Shown: positions 1-7,239, numbered from the stretch's first letter. The stretch is 23,313 bases of DNA from JBOGEB01 sp050743125 (GCA_050743125.1 JBOGEB010000055.1:1-23313); one strand, 5' to 3'. Notes: generated by a model not told the origin, from the sequence alone. Made by a program: numbers and translations.

Positions 1-106
1 CGGCCGTGACGTCGGCGAGCATCCGGAGCACGGCTTGTCCCATCCCGAGGACGTCGTCCTCCAGGCTGTCGAGTCGCTCGTGAAAGCTCCGCCGCAGCTC
101 CGCCAT
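1..106 (-). CDS. phoU: PhoU-family phosphate regulator, 5' part only
   Basis: Only the first 35 codons lie in the window; the rest runs off the left edge. The reading starts MAELRRSFHERLDSLEDDVL and continues with GMGQAVLRML, which is the classic PhoU amino terminus (R..FH..L..L...L..MG..V). PhoU proteins are cytoplasmic helical-bundle regulators that connect the Pst phosphate transporter to the phosphate two-component kinase and keep the response off when phosphate is plentiful. The divergent regX3-senX3 pair next door fits this role. The ATG follows a TAGGAT box by 9 bases with no Shine-Dalgarno site, suggesting a leaderless mRNA. The identification rests on a short stretch but the motif and context agree. 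Confidence 0.85.
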   Translation of the reverse strand, partial: MAELRRSFHERLDSLEDDVLGMGQAVLRMLADVTA

Positions 107-115
107 CGCCAGCCG

Positions 116-121
116 ATCCTA
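116..121 (-). promoter_or_regulatory. Putative -10 element of phoU (leaderless)
   Basis: Read on the minus strand this is TAGGAT, 9 bases upstream of the phoU ATG. Transcription starting about 7 bases downstream would begin almost at the start codon. The position where a -35 would sit is covered by the direct-repeat array at 141-184, as in activator-dependent pho promoters. Confidence 0.5.
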
Positions 122-140
122 GACTGGACCGCGCGGCGCG

Positions 141-184
141 CAGCGGTGAACCGCGTTTGAAGGGTGGGTGACGGGTACATGAAC
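141..184 (-). promoter_or_regulatory. Putative PHO box: four tandem 11-bp units
   Basis: On the minus strand four consecutive 11-mers read GTTCATGTACC, CGTCACCCACC, CTTCAAACGCG and GTTCACCGCTG. All share the TCA core, and the last carries the full GTTCACC of known PhoP/RegX3/PhoB direct-repeat units. The array lies between divergent phoU and regX3, with its proximal edge 19 bases upstream of the phoU -10 box, so it overlaps the -35 position. I infer that phosphorylated RegX3 binds here to activate phoU and perhaps to control its own gene. Binding is not shown. Confidence 0.6.
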
Positions 185-232
185 TCTGGCGGTGGGGGCG
201 CGGCCCGCCGGCTCGACGGCGAGCGGCGCCCC

Positions 233-238
233 TACACT
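233..238 (+). promoter_or_regulatory. Putative -10 element of regX3 (leaderless)
   Basis: TACACT lies 9 bases before the regX3 ATG. The only purine-rich stretch (GAAGGG) abuts the start codon and is too close to act as a normal ribosome binding site. A weak CTCGAC at 212-217 could be the -35. Confidence 0.45.
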
Positions 239-247
239 CACGAAGGG

Positions 248-931
248 ATGCCCAAGATTTTGGTGGTGGAGGACTCACCGTCGATCGCCGACGCGTTGGA
301 GTACGGCCTCTCCGCCGAGGGCTTCAAGGTGGTCACGGCAGTTGACGGCGAGCGGTCCTTGGCGCTGTTCAGCCGCGAGCGGCCCGACCTCGTGCTGCTC
401 GACCTCATGCTTCCCGACCTGCCTGGCACCGAGGTCTGCAAGCGCATCCGCGCGAGCAGCGGCGTGCCGATCATCATCCTGACCGCCAAGGACACGGAGA
501 TCGACAAGGTCGTCGGGCTGGAGCTCGGCGCTGACGACTACATCACGAAGCCGTTCTCGATGCGCGAGCTCGTCGCCCGCGTCCGGGCGGTGCTCCGGCG
601 TGGGCGGGAGCGCGAGGTCGCCGACACCACCTCTGCGGTGGAGGCCAACGGCATCCGCATCGACCCCGAGCGCCACGAGGTCGAGGTCCGCGGGAAGCGG
701 ATCGAGCTGCCCCCGAAGGAGTTCGCGCTCCTGAGGCTGCTCGTCCACAACGCCGGCCGGGTGCTCACCCGCGACGTGCTGATCGAGCGGGTGTGGGGAC
801 CTGATTACGTCGGCGACACGAAGACGCTCGACGTTCACATCAAACGGCTGAGGGGCCGGATCGAGCCGGATCCGAAGGAGCCGGCGCTGATCGTCACGAT
901 CCGCGGTGTGGGGTACAAGCTCGCCGACTGA
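248..931 (+). CDS. regX3: Response regulator RegX3 (OmpR/PhoB family)
   Basis: This 227-residue protein has a receiver domain (about 1-120) and a winged-helix DNA-binding domain (about 129-226). Visible receiver residues are E8/D9, phospho-acceptor D52 (LVLLDLMLP), T79 and K101 (DYITKPF). The stretches IDKVVGLELGADDY, GRVLTRDVLIERVWG and YVGDTKTLDVHIKRLR match actinobacterial RegX3 closely from memory, better than generic PhoB. It should act as the transcription factor of the phosphate-starvation response, phosphorylated by the kinase encoded 24 bases downstream. I chose ATG 248 because the upstream in-frame codons back to 164 are not typical of the family and overlap the PHO-box array. The pair order (regulator first) is the reverse of mycobacterial senX3-regX3. 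Confidence 0.93.
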   Translation: MPKILVVEDSPSIADALEYGLSAEGFKVVTAVDGERSLALFSRERPDLVLLDLMLPDLPGTEVCKRIRASSGVPIIILTAKDTEIDKVVGLELGADDYITKPFSMRELVARVRAVLRRGREREVADTTSAVEANGIRIDPERHEVEVRGKRIELPPKEFALLRLLVHNAGRVLTRDVLIERVWGPDYVGDTKTLDVHIKRLRGRIEPDPKEPALIVTIRGVGYKLAD

Positions 932-955
932 CGTCGGGAGCTTACGCTGGCGGGG

Positions 956-2269
956 ATGCCTCGCCGCGCCTGGCTCCGCGTCGCGCTTTTGGCGGCTGCG
1001 ACCGCCCTGGCCGGCGTGTGGCTGCGCGGCTCGCCGATGGCGGTCACGGTTGTCGCTGGGCTCGTCGTCCTCGTCCTGGCCGGCTGGTTCGCCCGGTCGG
1101 TGGAGGGCCGGCTTGCGCAGGCCTCCGATTGGGTGCTCATGCTCGGCGAGGGTGACCCGCAGGCCACCCTGGATCTGGGCGGCGGCCGTGAGTGGCGCCG
1201 TCTTGGCGGAGCGCTGACCGCGGTGGGGAGGTTGACGCATGTCCGGCACACGGAGCTGCTTGCCGAACGTGCCCGGGTCGAGCGGCTGCTCGACAACCTC
1301 CCGACCGCCGTCCTGCTGTTCAGCGGTGGGCGGCTCGCCTACGCGAACCCAGCGGCCACGGCGCTGTTCTCCGCCGAGCGGAGCGCTGGCTGGAGCCCGC
1401 TGCGGGTCCTCGGCGTCGACGTGCTCGCGCAGGCGGTCGACGAGACCAGCAAGACCGGGCGGACCGTCGAGGTCGAGGTGCGGCGCGACGACCGCGAGTT
1501 GGCGGCCCGTGCCTCGGTGACCGGAGAGGACGAGGTCGCGCTTGCGGTCGCCGACCTCACCGAGACCCGGCGCGTCGACTCGATCCGCCGTGACTTCGTC
1601 ACGAACGCCTCGCATGAGCTGAAGACCCCGGTCGCGGGCATTCAGGCGCTCGCCGACTCCCTCTCCTTCGCGCTCGACCGGGACCCCGACCGGGCCAGGA
1701 TCATGGTCGGGCGACTCCAGAAGGAGGCCGCGCGCCTGGCACAGCTCGTGCGTGAGCTGCTCGACCTCGCCCGCCTGGAGGAGGCGACCGCGCACCGCGA
1801 GCGTGGCTGGGGTCGTGTCGACCTGGCCGCGCTCGTCCGTGAGCAGGTGGACCGGCACCTGGAGCTCGCGCTGCACAAGAGGGTCACGCTCTCCTGCGAC
1901 TGCGATGCGCCGGCGTGGCTCGTCGGCGTACCCGAGGACCTTCGGCTGATTGTGGCGAACCTGCTGGAGAACGCGATCCAGTACAACCGGTGGGGCGGGA
2001 CGGTGCGCGCGAGCGTCCGCCGGGACATCGCGGAGGTCGTGCTGAGGATCGCCGACACCGGGCGTGGGATCCCCGAGAGCGAGCAGAGCCGGATCTTCGA
2101 GCGCTTCTACCGCATCGACAAGGGCCGCGCCGCTGGCGGCACCGGGCTCGGGCTCTCGATCGTCCGGCACGCCGCCGAGCGGCACGGCGGCCAGGTGACC
2201 GTGGACAGCGTGCTCGGCGAGGGCTCGACGTTCCGGGTGGTGCTGCCCGTGGAAGGATCGCCGCAGTAA
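956..2269 (+). CDS. senX3: Sensor histidine kinase SenX3
   Basis: This 437-residue membrane kinase has two amino-terminal membrane segments (about 7-23 and 28-46) with almost nothing between them, as in SenX3/PhoR kinases that sense internally. A PAS-like region follows (about 100-200, with LPTAVLLF and LAYANPAATALF). The HisKA box is NASHELKTPVAG with phosphorylated His220. The ATPase domain carries the N box (NLLENAIQYN), G1 (DTGRGIP), the F box (IFERFYR) and G2 (GGTGLGLSIV). All catalytic motifs are intact. It should phosphorylate RegX3 and be restrained by PhoU. The start follows a TACGCT box (943-948) by 7 bases, so an additional internal leaderless promoter is possible despite the 24-base gap to regX3. 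Confidence 0.92.
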   Translation: MPRRAWLRVALLAAATALAGVWLRGSPMAVTVVAGLVVLVLAGWFARSVEGRLAQASDWVLMLGEGDPQATLDLGGGREWRRLGGALTAVGRLTHVRHTELLAERARVERLLDNLPTAVLLFSGGRLAYANPAATALFSAERSAGWSPLRVLGVDVLAQAVDETSKTGRTVEVEVRRDDRELAARASVTGEDEVALAVADLTETRRVDSIRRDFVTNASHELKTPVAGIQALADSLSFALDRDPDRARIMVGRLQKEAARLAQLVRELLDLARLEEATAHRERGWGRVDLAALVREQVDRHLELALHKRVTLSCDCDAPAWLVGVPEDLRLIVANLLENAIQYNRWGGTVRASVRRDIAEVVLRIADTGRGIPESEQSRIFERFYRIDKGRAAGGTGLGLSIVRHAAERHGGQVTVDSVLGEGSTFRVVLPVEGSPQ

Positions 2270-2285
2270 TCGCGTTAGGTAGCAG

Positions 2286-3263
2286 GTGGACAGCCAGGGT
2301 CACGTGCACGACCACGCGTCGATGGACCGAGAGCTGCTCACCCACGCGAAGGCGATGCGGGCGATCTGGATCTCCGTCGCGATGCTCGGCGCGACCGCGG
2401 TGGCGCAGCTCGCGATCGTGGCGATCAGCGGCTCGGTCGGCCTGTTCGCCGACGCCCTCCACAACCTGGGTGACGTCGCCGGCACCGCGTCGTTGTGGGT
2501 CGCGCTGCGCCTGTCACGCCGGGCGGCGAGCGATGAGTTCCCCTACGGCTGGCGCCGCGCCGAGGACCTCGCCGGTCTGTTCATTCTGGTCGCGATCGCG
2601 GCCTCGGCCGCCCTGGCCGGCTGGGAGTCGATCACCGCCCTGCTCGGCGGCGCGCGTCAGGTGACGAACCTCGGCCTTGCGTTCGGTGCCGCGCTGCTCG
2701 GCGTCGTGGGCAACGAGGGGGCCGCGCGCTACCGGATCCACGTCGGCCGGCAGATCGACTCCGTCGCGCTGGTCGCTGACGGGCAGCATGCCCGCACCGA
2801 CGGCCTCGCGTCGGCGGCCGCCGCGATCGGCATCCTCGGGGTGTGGCTGGGGTTCCCGCTCGCAGACCCGCTCGCGGGCCTCGCGATCACCAGCGCGATC
2901 GTCTGGATCCTGTGCCGGACCGGTCGCGACGTCCTGCGCCGCACGATGGACGCCGTCGAGCCCAGCCTCCTCCCGCGGATCCGCGAGGTGGTCGGCGGCA
3001 TCGACGGGGTGTGTGGCGTCCACGACGTCCGCGCCCGCTACCTCGGCCGCGGCCTGGTCGTGCAGCTGCATGCCGAGGTCGATCCAGACCTGCCGCTGCG
3101 CGCCGCGCACGACCTCGCGGAGCAGGTTCGTCACCGCGTCGTCCACGAGTTCCCCCAGCTCGTCACCATCGACGTCCACCTCGACCCCGCCGGTGTGGAC
3201 GGCGCCCACGACGGGACCGCGCACCACTTCGGCTCGGAGCGTGGGTCGAAGCACAAGCGATAA
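2286..3263 (+). CDS. Cation diffusion facilitator (CDF) family metal efflux protein
   Basis: This 325-residue protein has about six membrane helices followed by a cytoplasmic ferredoxin-like tail (from about 235, with VHDVRARYLGRGLVVQLHAE). TM2 carries the metal motif ADALHNLGD (H59, D63) and TM5 carries ADGQHARTDGLAS, the paired HxxxD signature of zinc-type CDF exporters. The amino end is His-rich (GHVHDHAS), and the carboxyl end also has histidines. It likely exports Zn2+ or a similar divalent ion in exchange for protons. It begins 16 bases after senX3 with a GTG preceded by AGCAGG, so co-transcription with the kinase is plausible. A later in-frame ATG (2322) would remove the His-rich tail. 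The metal cannot be assigned from sequence. Confidence 0.88.
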   Translation: MDSQGHVHDHASMDRELLTHAKAMRAIWISVAMLGATAVAQLAIVAISGSVGLFADALHNLGDVAGTASLWVALRLSRRAASDEFPYGWRRAEDLAGLFILVAIAASAALAGWESITALLGGARQVTNLGLAFGAALLGVVGNEGAARYRIHVGRQIDSVALVADGQHARTDGLASAAAAIGILGVWLGFPLADPLAGLAITSAIVWILCRTGRDVLRRTMDAVEPSLLPRIREVVGGIDGVCGVHDVRARYLGRGLVVQLHAEVDPDLPLRAAHDLAEQVRHRVVHEFPQLVTIDVHLDPAGVDGAHDGTAHHFGSERGSKHKR

Positions 3264-3292
3264 GTCGTGCGGAGCGCGGTTTCGGGTGGCCC

Positions 3293-3298
3293 TAGAAT
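3293..3298 (+). promoter_or_regulatory. Putative -10 element of nth (leaderless)
   Basis: TAGAAT ends 8 bases before the nth ATG, with no Shine-Dalgarno sequence in the intervening TCCGGCGC. The position predicts an mRNA starting at or next to the start codon. Confidence 0.5.
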
Positions 3299-3306
3299 TC
3301 CGGCGC

Positions 3307-4035
3307 ATGCCGGCCATGTCAGCCATCCCCCTCGACCGCCGGAGTCCCAAGACCAAGCGTGCGCCCGTGATCGTCGACCGCCTGCTGTCCACCTACGACG
3401 GGGGGGTCGTCGCGCTCGACCACTCGACGCCGTTCGAGCTGCTCGTCGCGACGATCCTGTCCGCCCAATCGACGGACAAGAAGGTCAACCAGATCACGCC
3501 GACGCTGTTCAAGAAATACCCGCGGCCGGAGGACTACCTCGCCGTGCCCGAGGAGGAGCTGCAGTCCGACATCTACCAGACCGGGTTCTACCGGCAGAAG
3601 ACGCGGAGCATCCGCGGGATGTGCCAGGCGCTGATCGACCGCTACGGCGGCGAGGTCCCCGTGCGCATGGCCGATCTCGTCACCCTGCCAGGCGTCGCCC
3701 GCAAGACCGCGAACGTCGTGCTCGGCGCGGTGTCGCCCGAGGCTCACCTGGCCGACCCCGACGCCGGCATCGCCGTCGACACCCACGTCAAGCGGTTGGC
3801 GCGCCGGTTCGGGTTCACCAAACACGAGGAGCCCGACAGGATCGAGCGCGACCTCATGCGTCTGCTGCCGAAGGCCCAGTGGCCAAGGGCGAGTCTGGCG
3901 ATCATCCTCCACGGCCGCCGCGTCTGCGGCGCGCTCCGCCCCCGCTGCGGCGACTGCCCCGTCGAGCCGCTCTGCCCATCGTCGCTCATCGCCGGCTGCC
4001 GTGACAAAGCGGGCCAAGCGAAGGGCCTGGGCTGA
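3307..4035 (+). CDS. nth: Endonuclease III (DNA glycosylase/AP lyase)
   Basis: The protein has 242 residues, normal for the family. The helix-hairpin-helix reads LPGVARKTANVVLG with catalytic Lys133, and the essential aspartate is D158 in AVDTHVKRLARR. The 4Fe-4S cluster ligands are C207, C214, C217 and C223 in the canonical C-X6-C-X2-C-X5-C spacing. The enzyme removes oxidised pyrimidines and cleaves at the abasic site in base excision repair. The open frame continues far upstream, but that part is a shadow of the CDF gene; ATG 3307 is supported by the adjacent -10 box and by family length. It is the last housekeeping gene before the accessory region. Confidence 0.95.
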   Translation: MPAMSAIPLDRRSPKTKRAPVIVDRLLSTYDGGVVALDHSTPFELLVATILSAQSTDKKVNQITPTLFKKYPRPEDYLAVPEEELQSDIYQTGFYRQKTRSIRGMCQALIDRYGGEVPVRMADLVTLPGVARKTANVVLGAVSPEAHLADPDAGIAVDTHVKRLARRFGFTKHEEPDRIERDLMRLLPKAQWPRASLAIILHGRRVCGALRPRCGDCPVEPLCPSSLIAGCRDKAGQAKGLG

Positions 4036-4477
4036 CCGCACGGCGCACTCGGGACTAACAGAGCAGACGGCGCACGCTGGTCTTAGCTGCCCGGGTTGGC
4101 CGATGCGGGAAGAACGTTTCGCTCGGTAGGCAGACCGCGTCGGGTGCACTCGGCCTGCACGCGCCACCAGAGCAGCCTCGCCGAGCGGGCAAAGGTGCAC
4201 CCGGAGATGATCGAACGCGGGGAAACCGGCACGACCAAGGTCCCCTGCCCGGCAGCCGCAGGCGGCCCGCCGCTATCTTGAACGTGCCGTTGTGCCGCTG
4301 GTTGTGGCAGTGAGGGCAGGGAACAGGGTCTGCCGGAGGCGTTCGAGGTGAGCCGTCGCACCGTGCTGCAGGCGGTGGGGCTGCTACCCGGCACGCTGAT
4401 GCTGCCCGCCCGAAGCCGCAAGGTCGTGGTTCGGTCCGGCCTGCGCGCAGCATCCTGAGAGCTCTGGTAGAGCCACA
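4036..4477. other. Gene-poor stretch with possible eroded coding remnants
   Basis: I see no intact gene in these 442 bases. A plus-strand reading at about 4171-4230 resembles an XRE helix-turn-helix (SSLAERAKVHPEMIERGETG) but lacks the rest of the domain. At 4348-4458 a 36-codon plus-strand reading from a GTG begins SRRTVLQAVGLLPGTLMLPA, which resembles either a twin-arginine signal peptide or a helix-turn-helix fragment and stops shortly after. A short hairpin (GCTCT-GGT-AGAGC) near 4460-4472 lies just past the end of the minus-strand HNH gene. These are weak signals consistent with decayed genes at an integration-prone site. Confidence 0.25.
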
Positions 4478-5890
4478 TCATTCGATCAGGAGGAGTTGTG
4501 GCGGGTCGAGGTCACGGGCGCCGCGGCCGCTGCGGGGATCGCGGGCGGTGGGTGACGGCTCGGCGTCGGGGACGGCTGGTCTGGCTGGCGGTGCGGTCCG
4601 GGGGGCCGGCCGCGTGCGGCGCACGGGCCGCGCTCCCGGGTGTTGGTGGGGCCAGCCCAGCGGCGGGTGGAAGGTCAGCGTCGCGTCGGCGTCGCCGGTG
4701 ACCATCCAGCCGCCCTCGTGCACCGCGGAATGGTGGGCTGTGCACAGGCACGCGAGGTTCGGGGTCAGCGTCGGGCCGCCGTCGCCTCCTTTGGGGTGGG
4801 TGGGTGGGGGAGGTTGGTGTGGTCGGTGAATGTCGCACCATTGCCACGGCCGCTCACACCGCAGCCCGTCGGGGTAGGTGAACCGGCAGGCCCGGTCACG
4901 CTCGACGACCGCCAGGCGTTGCGCCGGGCTGGGATGTCGGCGGGCGTCCAGCCACACGGTCCGTCCGTCACGGGTGACCTGGCGGCGGACGACGTCGGCG
5001 TCGCACGCGACCCGTCTGGCCGTGGCACCGCAGATCGTCCCCGCCCAGTCCAGGCGGGCGGCCGGCGCGTCGGGCTCCTCAGCCAACGTCTCCGGCGTGA
5101 CGAACACCGTGGCCCGCGGCTGCAGCCCCGCCACGGACGGCAGGTCGTCGTTGCGGGCCAACGCCCGCCGGGCCAGCTCGACCAGCGCGTCAGCGTTGCG
5201 CTGCTCCGGCGTGCGTCGGCGCTCGTCGGGGACCGTAGCCGGGTCGGGACCGGCCAACGCGTCCATGGCGGTGCGCACCAGCGCGAGGCCGACCGGGTCC
5301 AACAGCCCGTCGATGCGGCCCATGCCGTCGGGCAGCGGGGACAGGCTGACCCGGCGGGCGGCGTGCTGACGGCACGATCGGTCTTCTTCGGGACCGGGGT
5401 CGGCGGCGTGGCGGCGGTCGGCCAGCGCCTCGCGGAACGCCCGGTCGTCGGTCTGGGAGGCTTGGGCGACCAGCTCGTCCTGCGCCGAGGCGACCAGGCC
5501 CGGGTGGGTGCGCGCCGCTTGGGCGAGCGCGTCGGCTTGGCCGGGCCTGATCCTTCCCGCCGCCAACGCCGCCGCCGTGACCTGCAGCCCGGGGCCGGCC
5601 AGCGACGTGGCCAGTCTGGCCTCCCGGAGGGCCTGACCGCCGGACAGCCGTCCTGCGGTCCGCAGCAGCCGCTGCGCCGCCTCTGCCCCTGCCGCAGCGT
5701 CAGAGCCGCGGCGGGCGACCGCGCCCACACACCGCAGCCGCTCGGCGGCCACCCGCGCGGCGATCCGCGTCAACGCCTCCACGTCGGCGGACAACCGGGC
5801 CTCGTCCAACGTGTCCAGGTCGCGGGCGGCCAGCGCGTCGCAGGCCGACGCCAGCGCGTCCACCCCCGTCTGCCTACTGATCGAACACAT
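4478..5890 (-). CDS. DUF222 / HNH endonuclease domain protein (13E12 repeat family)
   Basis: This 470-residue protein has an Ala/Arg-rich helical DUF222 region (about 8-310) and a carboxyl HNH nuclease domain (about 330-395). The nuclease part contains CRFTYPDGLRC, WCDIHRPHQ, the asparagine in LTPNLACLCTAHH and SAVHEGGW, i.e. the H, N and H positions with the zinc-type cysteines. A proline-rich tail follows. Such genes are abundant, often multicopy, in actinobacteria and are linked to mobile or repeated DNA; their role is not established. I chose ATG 5890 rather than upstream codons (to 6001) because a near-consensus promoter lies directly before it and would place the transcript start at or next to that ATG. 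Confidence 0.85.
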   Translation of the reverse strand: MCSISRQTGVDALASACDALAARDLDTLDEARLSADVEALTRIAARVAAERLRCVGAVARRGSDAAAGAEAAQRLLRTAGRLSGGQALREARLATSLAGPGLQVTAAALAAGRIRPGQADALAQAARTHPGLVASAQDELVAQASQTDDRAFREALADRRHAADPGPEEDRSCRQHAARRVSLSPLPDGMGRIDGLLDPVGLALVRTAMDALAGPDPATVPDERRRTPEQRNADALVELARRALARNDDLPSVAGLQPRATVFVTPETLAEEPDAPAARLDWAGTICGATARRVACDADVVRRQVTRDGRTVWLDARRHPSPAQRLAVVERDRACRFTYPDGLRCERPWQWCDIHRPHQPPPPTHPKGGDGGPTLTPNLACLCTAHHSAVHEGGWMVTGDADATLTFHPPLGWPHQHPGARPVRRTRPAPRTAPPARPAVPDAEPSPTARDPRSGRGARDLDPPQLLLIE

Positions 5891-5896
5891 GTTTCT

Positions 5897-5925
5897 ATAA
5901 TAGCCGGGCAAACGGTGACTTGCAA
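5897..5925 (-). promoter_or_regulatory. Near-consensus promoter of the DUF222-HNH gene
   Basis: On the minus strand the -35 is TTGCAA (5920-5925), the spacer is exactly 17 bases, and the -10 is TATTAT (5897-5902). The ATG follows the -10 after only 6 bases, so the transcript should be leaderless or nearly so. This is the best sigma-70-type promoter in the window. Confidence 0.65.
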
Positions 5926-6022
5926 GCATTTCATCCCAATCTGTGGATGAGTCTGGAGGGGGCGGATAGCTGACGGCGAACTGACCACTGTCCCTACACA
6001 ACGGTATTCCGCTCCAGCCCCC

Positions 6023-6223
6023 TTACTCCACAGGGTGTGCGCACCCATCGTTCATCTGCATCCCTTGCCGGCCTGGTGCTGAGCGGCGAAGCGGTGCATC
6101 GCCCCTCGCCAACCCGTCAGCGGACAACAGCACGATCCGAGCACGCTCTGCCATCCGCGCCGGCGCGGTCTGTGACCGCACCCGACGCTCCAGGTCGACC
6201 CGATCGCGCTCGGACAGACACAT
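6023..6223 (-). pseudogene. IS630-family transposase, N-terminal remnant
   Basis: The minus-strand reading from ATG 6223 gives LSERDRVDLERRVRSQTAPA, then RMAERARIVLLSADGL. From memory this matches the start of IS630-type transposases (LSE..R..LERRVR..TAPAR...RARIVLLSADGL). Similarity ends after about 40 residues (near 6104); the next 27 codons are unrelated and end in a stop. The helix-turn-helix continuation and the whole DDE catalytic domain are missing. I saw no terminal inverted repeats. It appears to be a fragment left by a past insertion at the boundary between the HNH gene and the cyclase locus. Confidence 0.6.
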
Positions 6224-6404
6224 GAAACGTCCACACCAGATTTGCCGTGACGTATCGCAAACCAGGTACACCTATTCAAATGGTTTCAGCGAGGGACGAC
6301 CAGCGCATCCCTTGCCAGCTACACGGTCGGGCGGCAGAAGTGATTGCAGCTAGCAGGTGTACTATTCATGGCATCAGGGCGCGGGGGGTCATATCCGCGA
6401 GTCA

Positions 6405-6430
6405 TATTGTCCGAATGTTCCCTATTCGGA
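6405..6430 (+). promoter_or_regulatory. Putative promoter/operator of the Crp-family gene
   Basis: A TATTGT -10-like box (6405-6410) is followed by a perfect 7-bp inverted repeat, TCCGAAT (6410-6416) and ATTCGGA (6424-6430), with a 7-base spacer. The repeat lies between the -10 and the likely GTG start at 6447, where a bound repressor would block initiation. No good -35 is visible. The remaining bases from 6224 to 6404 are noticeably more AT-rich than the surroundings and hold nothing else I can name. Confidence 0.4.
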
Positions 6431-6446
6431 GGATCAGACCAGCGCT

Positions 6447-7142
6447 GTGGTGGAGGAATGTGGCGGCCAGACCTTTCTCGGCGCGCTCAACGCGGCCGAG
6501 CGAGACGAGTTGCAGGGCATTGGCCGACAGCGGAGCCTTCGGCGAGGCGAGGCGATCTTCCACGAAGGTGATCCCTCCGACTTCGTGGTGCTCATCCTTG
6601 CGGGAAACGTGAAGGTCTCGTGCGTTGCCGAGCGCGGAACCGAGACGATTTTGGCGATATGCGGCGCCGGCGACATCGTTGGGGAGATGTCGGCAGTCGA
6701 TGGTGAGCCACGGTCAGCGCAGGTTTCAGCCCTTGAGCCCGTTCGCGTTCAGGTGATCGCAGCTGGAGACTTCATCCGCTTTCTCGAGGCTCGTCCGAGA
6801 GTGCTGAGGATAGTTCTCGCGTTGATCTCTTCCCGGTTGCGAGACGCTGACCGTACGCTCGCCGAGTTTCGAGCCTTGGACGTTCCAAGCCGGATCGCCC
6901 TGCGGTTGCTGGAGCTGTCCCAGACGCATGGCCGGCAGACCTCCGAGGGCATCGTGCTGGGCCTACCCCTCTCACAGCAAGAGCTGGCGGAGTGGACCGG
7001 CGCGTCCCGAGAGGCCGTCGCGAAGGCGCTCCGCCTCCTTCGGGAGCGCGGCGCCATCGACACACGCCGCCGGGCGATCACGATCCTGCGGCCTGATCTC
7101 CTGCGCCGTCTCGTCGGCCGGCACCCTGGCGGAACGGACTGA
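6447..7142 (+). CDS. Crp/Fnr-family cyclic-nucleotide-responsive regulator
   Basis: This 231-residue protein (from GTG 6447) has an amino-terminal cyclic-nucleotide-binding beta roll (about 10-125) and a carboxyl winged helix (about 155-225). The phosphate-binding cassette is recognisable: G79-E80 in IVGEMSAVDGE, then R89-S90-A91, the GE and RSA residues that hold a cyclic nucleotide in Crp. The DNA-reading helix is within LSQQELAEWTGASREAVAKA. No Fnr-type cysteine cluster is visible. The start is uncertain: the frame stays open upstream to GTG 6357, and GGAGGA at 6428-6433 is 13 bases from 6447. It likely controls the following cyclase operon, since a CRP-like palindrome lies immediately after its stop codon. 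Confidence 0.85.
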   Translation: MVEECGGQTFLGALNAAERDELQGIGRQRSLRRGEAIFHEGDPSDFVVLILAGNVKVSCVAERGTETILAICGAGDIVGEMSAVDGEPRSAQVSALEPVRVQVIAAGDFIRFLEARPRVLRIVLALISSRLRDADRTLAEFRALDVPSRIALRLLELSQTHGRQTSEGIVLGLPLSQQELAEWTGASREAVAKALRLLRERGAIDTRRRAITILRPDLLRRLVGRHPGGTD

Positions 7143-7143
7143 G

Positions 7144-7159
7144 TGTGTCGAAGTACACA
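7144..7159 (+). promoter_or_regulatory. CRP-type palindromic operator
   Basis: TGTGT-CGAAGT-ACACA is a perfect 5-bp inverted repeat with a 6-base spacer, the same geometry as the Crp consensus TGTGA-N6-TCACA and keeping its GTG-N8-CAC core. It starts 2 bases after the regulator's stop and lies 80 bases before the cyclase ATG. I infer it is bound by the upstream Crp-family protein. No clear -10 box was found between it and the cyclase. Confidence 0.55.
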
Positions 7160-7239
7160 GGCCTTCTGAGGCTTCGGACGCAGAGGTGATCGAGCACAGG
7201 ACCGACCGTAAGTGGAGACACGACTCAGGAGCAGAAGCG

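Noticed and set aside
275..2185. A 636-codon open frame on the minus strand opposite regX3-senX3.
   Set aside because: Its translation is rich in Arg, Asp, Pro and His with no domain, and it lies opposite two genes with complete catalytic motifs. Long antisense frames are common in GC-rich DNA.
4640..5950. A 436-codon plus-strand frame opposite the DUF222-HNH gene.
   Set aside because: Low-complexity Arg/Gly/Val composition, no motif, and the HNH frame on the other strand has a clear domain and promoter.
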